Source of the DNA: Limisoma sp963601185
Lineage (GTDB): Bacteria > Bacteroidota > Bacteroidia > Bacteroidales > Muribaculaceae
DNA: 64,000 bases
NCBI GenBank assembly: GCA_963601185.1
Contig: CAVCEE010000004.1
Location: forward strand, 62,001-126,000
Direction: 5' to 3'
In this document: piece by piece, positions 1 through 8,925 of the stretch
Position numbering within the stretch: the first letter of the stretch is position 1
Layout of the letters: the number at the start of each line of letters is the position of its first letter
Made by a program: the position numbers and the translations under genes
Notes under the pieces: model-generated
Databases searched by the model: none
The model's input: the letters and a program-made list of their open reading frames with translations, nothing else
Told to the model about the DNA's origin: nothing

Positions 1-1803
1 CCTGTGTCAATGGTAGAGATGAGCCACCCGAAGGATCGCTACGAGCGTTTTGTGGGCAACGTGTTTGCAGAAATCAACCCTATCGAGGGTCTTACATTCC
101 GTTCAACTTACAGTTTCGACTACAACATCGCAACAAGCAAGTTGTTCAAGGAAAAATACGAATGGTCGTCGTACGACAAGTCGGACAAGAACTTCCTCAG
201 TTCAAGCATCGGCCGTTACTACAACTGGACTGTTGACAACATCCTCACCTATGCCCGCACAATTGGCAAGCACGATTTCTCGGCAATGGTAGGTCAGACA
301 GTTGAGGAATACAACTACTACGGCATCGGCAGTTCAGGTGCATCTATCCTTAACCCGGTAGAGAAAAACTGGTATTTGTCGCAGGTAACCGACGACTTTG
401 GCCGTCCTTCCGACTCCATCTCCCGTAACCGCCGCGTCTCAATGCTCGGACGTCTGCACTACAGTTACGACAACCGTTACCTCATCACCTTCAACTTCCG
501 TGCCGACGGTTCAAGCAAGTTCCCTGACAATCCATGGGGCTACTTCCCGTCAACGGCATTGGCATGGAAACTCAGCGAGGAAAGTTTTATGAAGGACTTC
601 CACAACCTCGACCTCTTGAAGATTCGTGCAGGATGGGGACGCGTGGGTAACGACAACATCAGCAACGATGCGTTCACTTTGACAATGTTCAACCAAGGTC
701 CGACATTCGTTGACTACGTGTTTGGCAAGGATCAGCAGCTCGCCAACGGCGCAACTGTCCTCACATGGGTCAACAACGGCGGACACTGGGAAAATACAGA
801 GCAATGGAGTGCAGGTGTTGACTTCGGCTTGTGGAGAAACAAACTCACAGGTTCTGTCGACTTCTTCCTCCGCAACACCAAAGATATGCTTATGGACGTG
901 ACTGCTCCGGCACACGTTGGTAACCGCTACGCTGCGAAGAGCAACGTGGGCACAGTGCGCAACCGTGGTGTTGAAATCACCCTTGAGCACCGCAACCAAC
1001 TTGGCGACTTCGGCTACTCTATCGGCGGTAACGTATCGTTTATCGACAACGAACTCACCGGTCTTAACGGTGGCTCGACAATCTATAGCGGCTACAGCAA
1101 CGTGATGGTTGTAGACCAAGGCTATCCGTTGTACTACTTCTGGGGCTATCAGTATGAAGGCATCTACAAGACCGACGAAGAGGTGCTCAGCTACCTCACT
1201 GGCTACGATGCCCTCTCCACTCCGTTCCACGCTGGCGATGCCAAATATAAGGACGTCAACGGCGATGGCAAGATCGACGACAACGACCGTACGAAACTCG
1301 GTTCTTCAATTCCATGGCTCAACTATGGTTTGAACATCGGCTTGAACTGGAAGAACTTCGACGTGCAACTCTTCTTCCAAGGCGTTGCCGGCAACAAGAT
1401 CTACAACCAACTTCGCCACCGTCTGGAAGGCACAGGCACAAACTCGGTGCTCAGCCCAGTAATGGTCAACGCATGGATGCAGCACACCGACGAGGCAACA
1501 GGCGAAAAGTACTACGACGGTACAATTCCTAACCCTAAGAACTCGGTCAACTACTATGTTTCAGACCGCTTCCTCGAGAACGGCTCTTACTTCCGCTTGA
1601 AGAATATGCAGATCGGCTACACCATCCCGACCAACGCAATCCACAAGATCGGACTTGAAAGTTGCCGCGTATATCTCCAGGGCAGCAACCTGTTTACTGC
1701 AACCAAGTACACCGGCTACGACCCTGAAGTGGGCGGCGGTATCGACTACGGTAACTACCCACAGTCCCGTTCGTTTATCTTCGGTGCAAGCATTTCTTTC
1801 TAA
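1..1803 (+). CDS. SusC-like TonB-dependent outer membrane receptor, C-terminal part
   Basis: The reading frame is open from base 1, so the gene starts upstream of the window; the apparent GTG start at base 4 is internal. The visible ~600 residues are the beta-barrel end of a SusC/RagA family receptor, with alternating aromatic strands and a final strand ending in phenylalanine, which is usual for outer membrane barrels. The plug and TonB box lie outside the window. SusC proteins import oligosaccharides across the outer membrane using TonB energy, capped by a SusD lipoprotein. The susD-like gene follows after 23 bases, and beta-1,3-glucanase genes come next, so the likely cargo is a beta-1,3-gluco-oligosaccharide (inference). 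Confidence 0.95.
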   Translation, partial: PVSMVEMSHPKDRYERFVGNVFAEINPIEGLTFRSTYSFDYNIATSKLFKEKYEWSSYDKSDKNFLSSSIGRYYNWTVDNILTYARTIGKHDFSAMVGQTVEEYNYYGIGSSGASILNPVEKNWYLSQVTDDFGRPSDSISRNRRVSMLGRLHYSYDNRYLITFNFRADGSSKFPDNPWGYFPSTALAWKLSEESFMKDFHNLDLLKIRAGWGRVGNDNISNDAFTLTMFNQGPTFVDYVFGKDQQLANGATVLTWVNNGGHWENTEQWSAGVDFGLWRNKLTGSVDFFLRNTKDMLMDVTAPAHVGNRYAAKSNVGTVRNRGVEITLEHRNQLGDFGYSIGGNVSFIDNELTGLNGGSTIYSGYSNVMVVDQGYPLYYFWGYQYEGIYKTDEEVLSYLTGYDALSTPFHAGDAKYKDVNGDGKIDDNDRTKLGSSIPWLNYGLNIGLNWKNFDVQLFFQGVAGNKIYNQLRHRLEGTGTNSVLSPVMVNAWMQHTDEATGEKYYDGTIPNPKNSVNYYVSDRFLENGSYFRLKNMQIGYTIPTNAIHKIGLESCRVYLQGSNLFTATKYTGYDPEVGGGIDYGNYPQSRSFIFGASISF

Positions 1804-1826
1804 CTTAAAGTCAAATTGAAACTACA

Positions 1827-3404
1827 ATGAAAGCAAACAACATATTGAAAGTAGTCGGTTGCGCATCGCTTCTGCTCTCTGCCACTTCGTGCAACGATTG
1901 GCTTAAGGAAGAGACTCCGGGCAAGACAACCCTCGACGACTTCTTCATCTCAGGCGAAACAGCCATCCAGTCGGTCAATGCGGCCTACACCCCATTGGCG
2001 TGGGAATACAACAGTACTTATTTCTCGGAATGGTTTATCGGCGATATCGCTTCCGACGATGCCCTCAAGGGCGGTCAGAACACGTCGGATATGGCTGATG
2101 CCTACGATATTGAGAACTTCAAGACCAATTCCAACAACACCCTGCTCCGCGACTTCTACCGCGCGCAGTACCAGGGCATCCAGCGCTGCAACCTCGCTCT
2201 TCAGCAAGTGCCGCAGGTTTCAACCGACGACACAATGAGCGAATCGCGCCGCAACTGCCTTCTCGGCGAGGCTTACTATATGCGTGCCTACTATTATTTC
2301 CGCCTTGTGCGCATCTTCGGCGGTGTGCCTTATGTAGACAAGGTTATCGACAGCAGCGACAACTGGAAACAGTCGCGCGCCACTGCCGATGAAATCTACA
2401 ACCACATCATCGACGACTTGAAACTGGCAGAAGGCTTGCTCTGGAACAAGAGCCAGTATGCCGATGCCGACCTCGGTCGTGCAACGAAGGGTGCCGCTCA
2501 GGCAATGCTCCTGAAGACTTACCTCTATATGCATGACTATGAGAATGCCTACACTTGGGGCAAGAAATTCTTCGAGGACCAGAAGAGCGAATACAGCCTC
2601 TGCGCCAACTATTCCGACAACTTCACCCTCGCCGGTGAAAACGGTCCGGAATCGGTGTTCGAAATCCAGTATATGGCTGACCCGACATCCGACTACGGCG
2701 AAGGCTTTGGCTTCACTCGCGGTACATTCACCACAATCCTTACACGCTGCCGTGCCAACTCCCTTGGCGGCAACGCAGGATGGGGCTTCAACCACCCGAC
2801 AAAGGACCTCTACAACGAGTTTGAGGAAGGCGACCTCCGCCGCGAGGCAACAATCAGCCAGCCGGCAGCCGACGAAATCGAGGCAAACACTGACTTGACC
2901 TACCTCGGAAGTTACTATAACAACAACAAGACTTCGTTCTACGAAAACGGTGCCTATGTGCCTCTCGACCACGCAACACGCGGACCGCTCAACTACCGTC
3001 TTATCCGTCTGTCGGACGTGATGCTGATGTATGCTGAAGCAGCCCTCGAGAGCGGCAAGGACCTCACCGTGGCAAAGCAGATGCTCAACGATGTCCGCGC
3101 ACGTGTCAATATGCCGGCATTCCCCAACTACCGTGGCTATAGCGACAACACAGAAGACCTCCGCAAGGCCATCCGCCACGAGCGTCGCGTTGAGTTGGGT
3201 ATGGAAGGTCACCGCTGGTTCGATCTCTGCCGTTGGGGCATTGCCTACGAGGTGATGGACAAGGACAACGGTTCCTACGGAAAGAACGAGAGCGAAGAGG
3301 CTCGCAACGAGATGGCATCGTTCATCAAGGGCAAGCACGAACTGTTCCCTATTCCGTCGGAGGAAATCAACCTTAACCCGATGGACCAGAACCCTGGCTA
3401 CTAA
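1827..3404 (+). CDS. SusD/RagB-like surface glycan-binding lipoprotein
   Basis: A 525-residue protein with a lipoprotein signal peptide; the lipobox is SATSC with the acylated cysteine near residue 22. Helical tetratricopeptide-like stretches, the motif RAYYYFRLVRIFGGVPY and the C-terminal block RRVELGMEGHRWFDLCRWG are hallmarks of the RagB/SusD family. It should sit on the SusC barrel and bind the incoming glycan. It lies 23 bases downstream of the susC-like gene and is surely co-transcribed with it. An intergenic hairpin follows the stop, so transcription into the next genes may be reduced. The substrate is inferred from the neighbouring glucanases. Confidence 0.96.
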   Translation: MKANNILKVVGCASLLLSATSCNDWLKEETPGKTTLDDFFISGETAIQSVNAAYTPLAWEYNSTYFSEWFIGDIASDDALKGGQNTSDMADAYDIENFKTNSNNTLLRDFYRAQYQGIQRCNLALQQVPQVSTDDTMSESRRNCLLGEAYYMRAYYYFRLVRIFGGVPYVDKVIDSSDNWKQSRATADEIYNHIIDDLKLAEGLLWNKSQYADADLGRATKGAAQAMLLKTYLYMHDYENAYTWGKKFFEDQKSEYSLCANYSDNFTLAGENGPESVFEIQYMADPTSDYGEGFGFTRGTFTTILTRCRANSLGGNAGWGFNHPTKDLYNEFEEGDLRREATISQPAADEIEANTDLTYLGSYYNNNKTSFYENGAYVPLDHATRGPLNYRLIRLSDVMLMYAEAALESGKDLTVAKQMLNDVRARVNMPAFPNYRGYSDNTEDLRKAIRHERRVELGMEGHRWFDLCRWGIAYEVMDKDNGSYGKNESEEARNEMASFIKGKHELFPIPSEEINLNPMDQNPGY

Positions 3405-3419
3405 CAGAAAACCAATCAC

Positions 3420-3448
3420 GGATGGCGGGCAAATCCCGTCCGCCATCC
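3420..3448 (+). terminator. Hairpin after susD-like gene
   Basis: A 9-bp perfect stem (GGATGGCGG / CCGCCATCC) with an 11-base loop, followed by ATATTTT. It may be a weak terminator or an RNA-stability hairpin that sets the high SusCD to low enzyme ratio often seen in such loci. Confidence 0.6.
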
Positions 3449-3494
3449 ATATTTTAAAAAATACATTTTTCACTTACTTAAAAATTAAATTATT

Positions 3495-4427
3495 ATGAAA
3501 AATTTGACACTTTTGGCTGCTATGGCAGTATGTGGCGTTGGTTTGGCAAACGCTCAGTATTCAGTTGACCCAAGTTTGGCAACAGTTAAGGACAACGGCA
3601 GCAAATTTGACGCTGTGATCCTCGACGAGGCTTCAATCAACACTTTGACAGGTGAAGGCAAGACAGTTCAAGACCTTCGTGCCGACGACACCAACCGTTT
3701 CCTCTACATCTGGGTCGAGACATTTACTGCCGGTGAAGGTGCTTATCCTGGCGTTGACGGTCACTCAGACGGCTATTGCTCATTGAACGTAGCATCAGTG
3801 GGATGGTCAGGTGCCGGCTACTGCATAGAAAACGCTCCTGCCGACCTCTCTCACTTCACTGACAACACTCACTTCCACTTCGCTATCCGCACTGAGTCTA
3901 ACCTCACTAATGCTGCCATCATCATCGGCGACGGCTACAAGTTTGGCGACAAAGCAGACACTTGGTCTCCAGCAAAATTCTCTGTAGGTTCAACTGCATT
4001 TGTCGACAACGGCAAGACTTTTCCATTGATCGGCGGTCTCGACCCTGAAGGCGACTGGGCTGGTTTCGACGTTACTTTCGCTCAATTGAAGAAACTTTGG
4101 CCTGACTTCTCTTACGAGCCAGAGCAGTTCGGCGGTAACCTCGTTTCGTTCCTCGCAGGTGGCGTAGCAGGTCAGAACATCGCTTTGGATGCAATGTATT
4201 TCTACACTCCAGCCGACGGCGCAGTTAACGACATCACTTCTGATGCCCTCATCGTTGTAACCAACAAGACTATCAACGTTTCAGGCGCAAACGAAATTGC
4301 TCTCTACAACCTCGCAGGCCAGTTGGTAAAGAAATCAAACTCTTCAGCAATGGGTGTTGCTGACGTGGCTAACGGCGTATATGTAGTGAAAGCAGGTAAC
4401 GCTGTGAAGAAAGTCGTTTTGAAATAG
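3495..4427 (+). CDS. Secreted protein of unknown function with T9SS-like C-terminal sorting domain (candidate glycan-binding protein)
   Basis: A 310-residue protein starting with a classical signal peptide (cleavage likely after LANAQ). The body has aromatic-rich beta segments and no catalytic motif I recognise. The last ~55 residues (IALYNLAGQLVKK to the end, GVYVVKAGNAVKKVVLK) match the pattern of a type A T9SS C-terminal sorting domain. Its position after SusD and before the glucanases is where SusE/SusF or other surface glycan-binding proteins are usually encoded, but those are normally lipoproteins and this one is not. A binding role is an inference from position only. Confidence 0.75.
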   Translation: MKNLTLLAAMAVCGVGLANAQYSVDPSLATVKDNGSKFDAVILDEASINTLTGEGKTVQDLRADDTNRFLYIWVETFTAGEGAYPGVDGHSDGYCSLNVASVGWSGAGYCIENAPADLSHFTDNTHFHFAIRTESNLTNAAIIIGDGYKFGDKADTWSPAKFSVGSTAFVDNGKTFPLIGGLDPEGDWAGFDVTFAQLKKLWPDFSYEPEQFGGNLVSFLAGGVAGQNIALDAMYFYTPADGAVNDITSDALIVVTNKTINVSGANEIALYNLAGQLVKKSNSSAMGVADVANGVYVVKAGNAVKKVVLK

Positions 4428-4454
4428 TATTGTTTTGACACAAACCCTTTAACC

Positions 4455-4486
4455 GACAGCGGACGGACAATCCTCCGCCCGCTGTC
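4455..4486 (+). terminator. Terminator-like hairpin after the unknown PUL protein
   Basis: A 13-bp stem with one mismatch (GACAGCGG... / ...CCGCTGTC) and loop CAATCC, followed by TTTCC. The T-run is short, so partial read-through into the GH16 gene is likely. Confidence 0.6.
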
Positions 4487-4497
4487 TTTCCAAAAGA

Positions 4498-4553
4498 CCG
4501 GCACTGCAACGCGTGCCGGCAGTCATACAGACCGCCGCTTCTGCGACAGCGGC
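4498..4553 (+). other. Two further hairpins in the GH16 leader
   Basis: CCGGCAC/GTGCCGG (4498-4519) and GCCGCT/AGCGGC (4534-4553) lie between the hairpin at 4455-4486 and the GH16 start at 4591. Three stem-loops in a row in a 160-base leader suggest RNA processing or attenuation; I see no known riboswitch. Confidence 0.45.
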
Positions 4554-4590
4554 ACATTCCCCAAGTGTAAAACAACATAAAAACATAACG

Positions 4591-5772
4591 ATGAATCTCA
4601 GCAGAAATCTACTCTTCATTGCAACAGCGGCTTGCGCTGCGCTCCCGGCTATGGCCAAGGACCCGCAGGTCGGCACTGGCGAAACCAACGGCTATCACCT
4701 TGTTTGGCAGGACCTCTTCGACTCCGGCGAACTCCGTCCTGACCGGTGGAACATTGAGGTGAACGGCAGCGGCGGCGGCAACAACGAGTTGCAGTACTAC
4801 ACCGACCGTGAAAAGAATGTGCATATCGGCGACGACGGCAACGGCAACAGTTGTCTTGTCATCACCGCCTACCGTGAGGTCTACAGCGGCAAGCAGTTCA
4901 CATCAGGACGTATCACCTCAAAAAACAAGGTAGCATTCAAGCACGGCAAGGTTGAGGCAGCCATTAAACTCCCGTCGACAGCCAACGGTCTCTGGCCGGC
5001 ATTCTGGATGATGGGCAACGACTACGACGCAGTAGGCTGGCCTAAGTGCGGCGAGACCGACATCGTGGAGTTCGGCAACATCACCGGCATCAACGCCGGC
5101 ACACAGGACCGCTATTTCAATGGTGCGTGCCACTGGGGACAGTCGTGGAACAACCATCCCAACTATGCGCGTGCGGTGACCTACAACTATAGCCTTCAGG
5201 ACGGCGAATACCACATCTTCACCTGCATTTGGAACGAAGACCGCGTGGCAATGTATGTGGACCTCGACAAGTATCCAAACGCGTCGCCGTACTATGAGAT
5301 GACCATCCCGGCAACGACCAACACCAACGATCCCGGATATTATTTCCACAAGGAAAACTTCATACTCTTCAATATGGCTGTGGGCGGCAATTTCCCTGCC
5401 ATCTACGACGCCAACGGCATCACTGCTCTTAACGATGCCAACGGCAACCAGGCAAGCATGTATGTGAACTATGTGAAGGTCTACCAGAAGGGCAACGGCG
5501 CAGACGAGTCGCTCACCACTCTTGCCGATGGCGATTCACAACCTGACGACTCCTCTGTAGGCGAACTGGCTGCTGCAAGTCTGCTTTCGTTTGACGGCAA
5601 CACCGTCACCACCGACGCAGAGGCATCGATTGCGCTCTACAACCTCAGCGGCGCACTCGTGCGCACGACAACGGGCACAGAGATGAGCGTTGACGGCCTT
5701 GCCGGCGGCGTGTATATCGTCAAAGCCGTGGCTGCCAACCGTGAAGCAACCAAGAAAATCGTAATTCGATAG
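4591..5772 (+). CDS. GH16 endo-beta-glucanase (laminarinase type) with T9SS sorting domain
   Basis: The start at 4591 (MNLSRNLLF) gives a proper signal peptide; an in-frame extension to 4513 lacks one. 393 residues. The GH16 catalytic motif is GETDIVEFG, with E155 as nucleophile, D157, and E160 as acid/base. Flanking blocks LWPAFWMMGND and the N-terminal GGNNELQYYTDR are typical of the laminarinase-like subfamily that cuts beta-1,3 or mixed-linkage glucan. A linker follows near residue 310, then a C-terminal sorting domain from about residue 340 (IALYNLSGALVR ... GVYIVKA), so surface delivery by T9SS is likely. A paralogue without this domain follows 4 bases downstream. Confidence 0.93.
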   Translation: MNLSRNLLFIATAACAALPAMAKDPQVGTGETNGYHLVWQDLFDSGELRPDRWNIEVNGSGGGNNELQYYTDREKNVHIGDDGNGNSCLVITAYREVYSGKQFTSGRITSKNKVAFKHGKVEAAIKLPSTANGLWPAFWMMGNDYDAVGWPKCGETDIVEFGNITGINAGTQDRYFNGACHWGQSWNNHPNYARAVTYNYSLQDGEYHIFTCIWNEDRVAMYVDLDKYPNASPYYEMTIPATTNTNDPGYYFHKENFILFNMAVGGNFPAIYDANGITALNDANGNQASMYVNYVKVYQKGNGADESLTTLADGDSQPDDSSVGELAAASLLSFDGNTVTTDAEASIALYNLSGALVRTTTGTEMSVDGLAGGVYIVKAVAANREATKKIVIR

Positions 5773-5776
5773 ACTG

Positions 5777-6652
5777 ATGGCTATTTCACTGAGAAAATTA
5801 TTGATAGCAACATTGGTGGGCGCAGCCTCTATGCAGGTAGGCGCAGCACCTTCAAAGAAAGGCTACGACCTCGTGTGGCAAGACCATTTCGACGGAGTGG
5901 AACTCAACCGCGCCTACTGGAATGTTGAGGTCAACGGAACGGGTTGCGGCAACAACGAGTTGCAGTACTATATCGACAGCCCCGACAATGTGTCGGTGCG
6001 CAACGGCAACCTTGTGCTCACCGCCAGCCGCACCGCCTACGACGGCCACGCCTTTACCTCCGGGCGCATCAACACCCAAGACAAGGTGGCGTTTTCCTAC
6101 GGCATCATCGAGGCACGCATCCTCTTGCCCGAAACCACCGACGGCCTTTGGCCGGCATTCTGGATGATGGGCAACGACATCAAGGAGAACGGCTGGCCCA
6201 AGTGCGGTGAAACCGACATCCTCGAGATGGGGCATGCCGACGGCATCAGTGCCGGCACGCAGACACGGCTCTTCAACGGAGCGATGCACTGGGGCGAGGA
6301 GCCGCGGCTCCACTGCCAGCAGGTTGCGCCGCAGACCAGCGCCAAGAGTTTGCAGGATGGCAAATACCACACGTTCACGGTGCTTTGGACACCCGACCGC
6401 ATCGAGATGTATTTGGACAAGCAGAAAGAGCCTTATATGACGGCAAAGATAGGCGAGGGCAGCGACAAGCACTCATTCTTCAACAAGGACAACTACATCC
6501 TGTTTAACCTCGCCGTGGGCGGCAACTTCCCGGGCATCCACAACCCGGCGGACATCACCGCACTCAAGGGCGACGGCGCTTCGGCAGAGATGCTTGTTGA
6601 CTATGTGAAGGTCTATCAGCCGAAGAACGGAAAGAACCTGAAACTGAAATAA
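5777..6652 (+). CDS. GH16 endo-beta-glucanase without sorting domain
   Basis: 291 residues: a signal peptide to about VGAAP (residue 24), then a single GH16 domain closely related to the upstream enzyme. The active-site motif is GETDILEMG with E145 nucleophile and E150 acid/base; LWPAFWMMGND is identical in both paralogues. It lacks the C-terminal sorting domain, so it may stay in the periplasm and act on imported oligosaccharides while the upstream enzyme works outside (inference). The gene starts 4 bases after its paralogue and ends 18 bases before GH3, which fits one operon. Confidence 0.93.
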   Translation: MAISLRKLLIATLVGAASMQVGAAPSKKGYDLVWQDHFDGVELNRAYWNVEVNGTGCGNNELQYYIDSPDNVSVRNGNLVLTASRTAYDGHAFTSGRINTQDKVAFSYGIIEARILLPETTDGLWPAFWMMGNDIKENGWPKCGETDILEMGHADGISAGTQTRLFNGAMHWGEEPRLHCQQVAPQTSAKSLQDGKYHTFTVLWTPDRIEMYLDKQKEPYMTAKIGEGSDKHSFFNKDNYILFNLAVGGNFPGIHNPADITALKGDGASAEMLVDYVKVYQPKNGKNLKLK

Positions 6653-6670
6653 CTGTAAAAAACAAATCTA

Positions 6671-8914
6671 ATGAACGACCAGAATATGATGAAACGAGTA
6701 GTGTTGATTTGCCTTTTCGTGGTGCTCGCCATCGGCTACGCCCTCTCGGCAAACAAGAACATAGAAGAAAAGATTGACGATTTGCTCTCCAAGATGACCC
6801 TTGAGGAGAAAATCGGCCAGATTAACCAACAGACGGGTCAAGGCTATAGCGATGCCATAGTGAAGCAGATCAAGGGCGGCGCAATCGGCTCTATCCTCAA
6901 TGAGGTTGACCCTACGGTTGTCAACAAACTGCAAAAGGAGGCTGTGAAAAACAGCCGTCTGCACATTCCTCTGATTTTTGCACGCGACGTGATCCACGGC
7001 TTCAAGACCATTTTCCCCATCCCTCTCGGACAGGCGGCTTCGTGGAATCTCCAACTCATTGAGCAGGGCGCACGCATCGCTGCCGACGAGGCTTCGTCGA
7101 CCGGTGTGCGCTGGACATTCTCTCCGATGGTCGACATTGTACGCGATGCACGCTGGGGACGCTGTGCCGAGTCGGCTGGCGAGGATTCTTACCTTGCTGC
7201 CAAGGTAGGCGTGGCGATGGTCAAGGGTTATCAGGGCGACGACCTTTCAAAGTCCAACACTATGGCTGCCTGCACAAAGCACTTTGTGGGCTATGGCGCA
7301 TCCGAGGGAGGTAAGGACTACAACTCCACCTGGATTCCCGACGGACTGATGCGCGACGTTTATCTGCCGCCGTTTGAGGCTTGTGCCAAGGCTGGTAGCG
7401 CAACGTTTATGTGCGCCTTCAACGACAACAACGGCATCCCGGCATCCGCCAACAAGTACCTGATGCGCGACGTGCTCCGTGGCGAGTGGGGCTGGGACGG
7501 CGTGATGTGCAGCGACTGGGCTTCAATTATGCAACTCGTGCCGCAGGGCTACTGCACCGACCTCAAAGACGCTGCCTTGAAGGCTTCGCTGGCAGGTATC
7601 GACGTGGATATGGAAAGTTATGCGTACACACGCTATATGAAGGAACTCGTAGAGGAAGGCAAACTCGATGTGAAAGTCATCGACGACCTCGTGCGCAACG
7701 TGCTTCGCCTGAAATTCCGTCTGGGCTTGTTCGACAATCCTTATGTAGACCTCAAACAAGCCAACCGCTTCTACGCTCCGGCATCGCTCGAGGCTGCTAC
7801 GCGGATGGTTGAGGAGAGTACCGTATTGATGAAGAACGACGGCGTACTCCCATTCGCTGCGCAAGGCAAGAAGATTGCCCTCGTAGGCCCGATGGCAGAC
7901 GCGCAGCACGACCAGGCAGGCACTTGGTGCTTCGACCTCGACAAGACCCACACCGTAACGCCGCTTGCCGCTCTGCGCGAGATGCTCGGCAACGATGCGG
8001 TGCTGTTTGAGAAAGGTTTGACCTACAGCCGCGATAAGAGCGAAGAAGGCATCCAAAAGGCCGTTGAGGTGGCAAAGAAAGCCGACATCGTAGTGATGGT
8101 GGCTGGCGAAGAGGCAGTGCTTTCGGGCGAGGCTCACAGCCGTGCCGACCTGTCGCTTCCTGGCGCACAGACAAAGATGCTTGAGGCATTGAAGGCAACC
8201 GGCAAGCCGGTGGTACTCATCATTATGGCTGGCCGTCCGCTCACCATCAGCCGTGAGGTTGCGCTTGCCGATGCCACCCTCTTTATGTTCCACCCGGGCA
8301 CAATGGGCGGTCCTGCTATTGCAAATATGCTCACTGGTGCAGCAGTGCCGTCGGGCAAGTTGCCTATGACCTTCCCTAAGATGGTTGGTCAAGAGCCGAT
8401 TTACTATAACCACAACAACACCGGTCGTCCGGCAAGCAACATTGTGATGATGGACGACATCGAACTCGAAGCAGGACAGACATCAACCGGCTGCACAAGT
8501 TACTATCTCGATGCCGGCGACGGTCCAGCATTCCCGTTCGGCTACGGTCTTTCCTACACCTCGTTTGCCTACAGCGCACCGCGCCTCTCAGCGACATCGA
8601 TGGCAAAGGACGGACAAATCGAGGTGGTTTGCACAGTGACCAACACTGGCAAATATGAGGCTTCGGAAACAGCACAACTCTATGTGCGCGACCTCGTAGG
8701 CTCGCTCACACGCCCAGTGCGTGAACTCAAGGGCTTCGAGAAGATTTCGCTCAAGCCGGGCGAGAGTCGCGACGTGAAATTCACGGTCAAGGCTTCCGAC
8801 CTCGCATTCCACAATGCCGAACTCAAGAAAATCGTTGAGCCGGGCGACTTCCAACTTTGGGTGTCGACCGACAGCGCAAGCGGCACTCCAGTTTCATTTA
8901 GTGTAACAGAATAA
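6671..8914 (+). CDS. GH3 beta-glucosidase
   Basis: 747 residues with an N-terminal hydrophobic signal (another possible start is the second methionine pair, near 6686). The (beta/alpha)8 domain carries FSPMVDIVRDARWGR and KHFVGYG, and the nucleophile motif VMCSDW with D282. The second domain (about 390-610) has GEEAVLSGEAHSRADLSLPG, and a fibronectin III-like domain closes the protein (RPVRELKGFEKISLKPGE). This is the BglX-like arrangement, which releases glucose from beta-gluco-oligosaccharides, normally in the periplasm. There is no T9SS tail. It sits between the GH16 and GH128 genes and should finish the breakdown of imported laminari-oligosaccharides. Confidence 0.95.
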   Translation: MNDQNMMKRVVLICLFVVLAIGYALSANKNIEEKIDDLLSKMTLEEKIGQINQQTGQGYSDAIVKQIKGGAIGSILNEVDPTVVNKLQKEAVKNSRLHIPLIFARDVIHGFKTIFPIPLGQAASWNLQLIEQGARIAADEASSTGVRWTFSPMVDIVRDARWGRCAESAGEDSYLAAKVGVAMVKGYQGDDLSKSNTMAACTKHFVGYGASEGGKDYNSTWIPDGLMRDVYLPPFEACAKAGSATFMCAFNDNNGIPASANKYLMRDVLRGEWGWDGVMCSDWASIMQLVPQGYCTDLKDAALKASLAGIDVDMESYAYTRYMKELVEEGKLDVKVIDDLVRNVLRLKFRLGLFDNPYVDLKQANRFYAPASLEAATRMVEESTVLMKNDGVLPFAAQGKKIALVGPMADAQHDQAGTWCFDLDKTHTVTPLAALREMLGNDAVLFEKGLTYSRDKSEEGIQKAVEVAKKADIVVMVAGEEAVLSGEAHSRADLSLPGAQTKMLEALKATGKPVVLIIMAGRPLTISREVALADATLFMFHPGTMGGPAIANMLTGAAVPSGKLPMTFPKMVGQEPIYYNHNNTGRPASNIVMMDDIELEAGQTSTGCTSYYLDAGDGPAFPFGYGLSYTSFAYSAPRLSATSMAKDGQIEVVCTVTNTGKYEASETAQLYVRDLVGSLTRPVRELKGFEKISLKPGESRDVKFTVKASDLAFHNAELKKIVEPGDFQLWVSTDSASGTPVSFSVTE

Positions 8915-8925
8915 ACGATATAGCG

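Noticed and set aside
2220..3473. 417-residue open frame on the - strand
   Set aside because: Antisense to the susD-like gene, which has clear family motifs.
4513..4590. 26-residue upstream extension of the first GH16 gene
   Set aside because: It runs through hairpins and gives no signal peptide; the start at 4591 gives a proper one.
4428..4590. Riboswitch in the GH16 leader
   Set aside because: Only simple hairpins are seen; no known aptamer consensus is recognisable.
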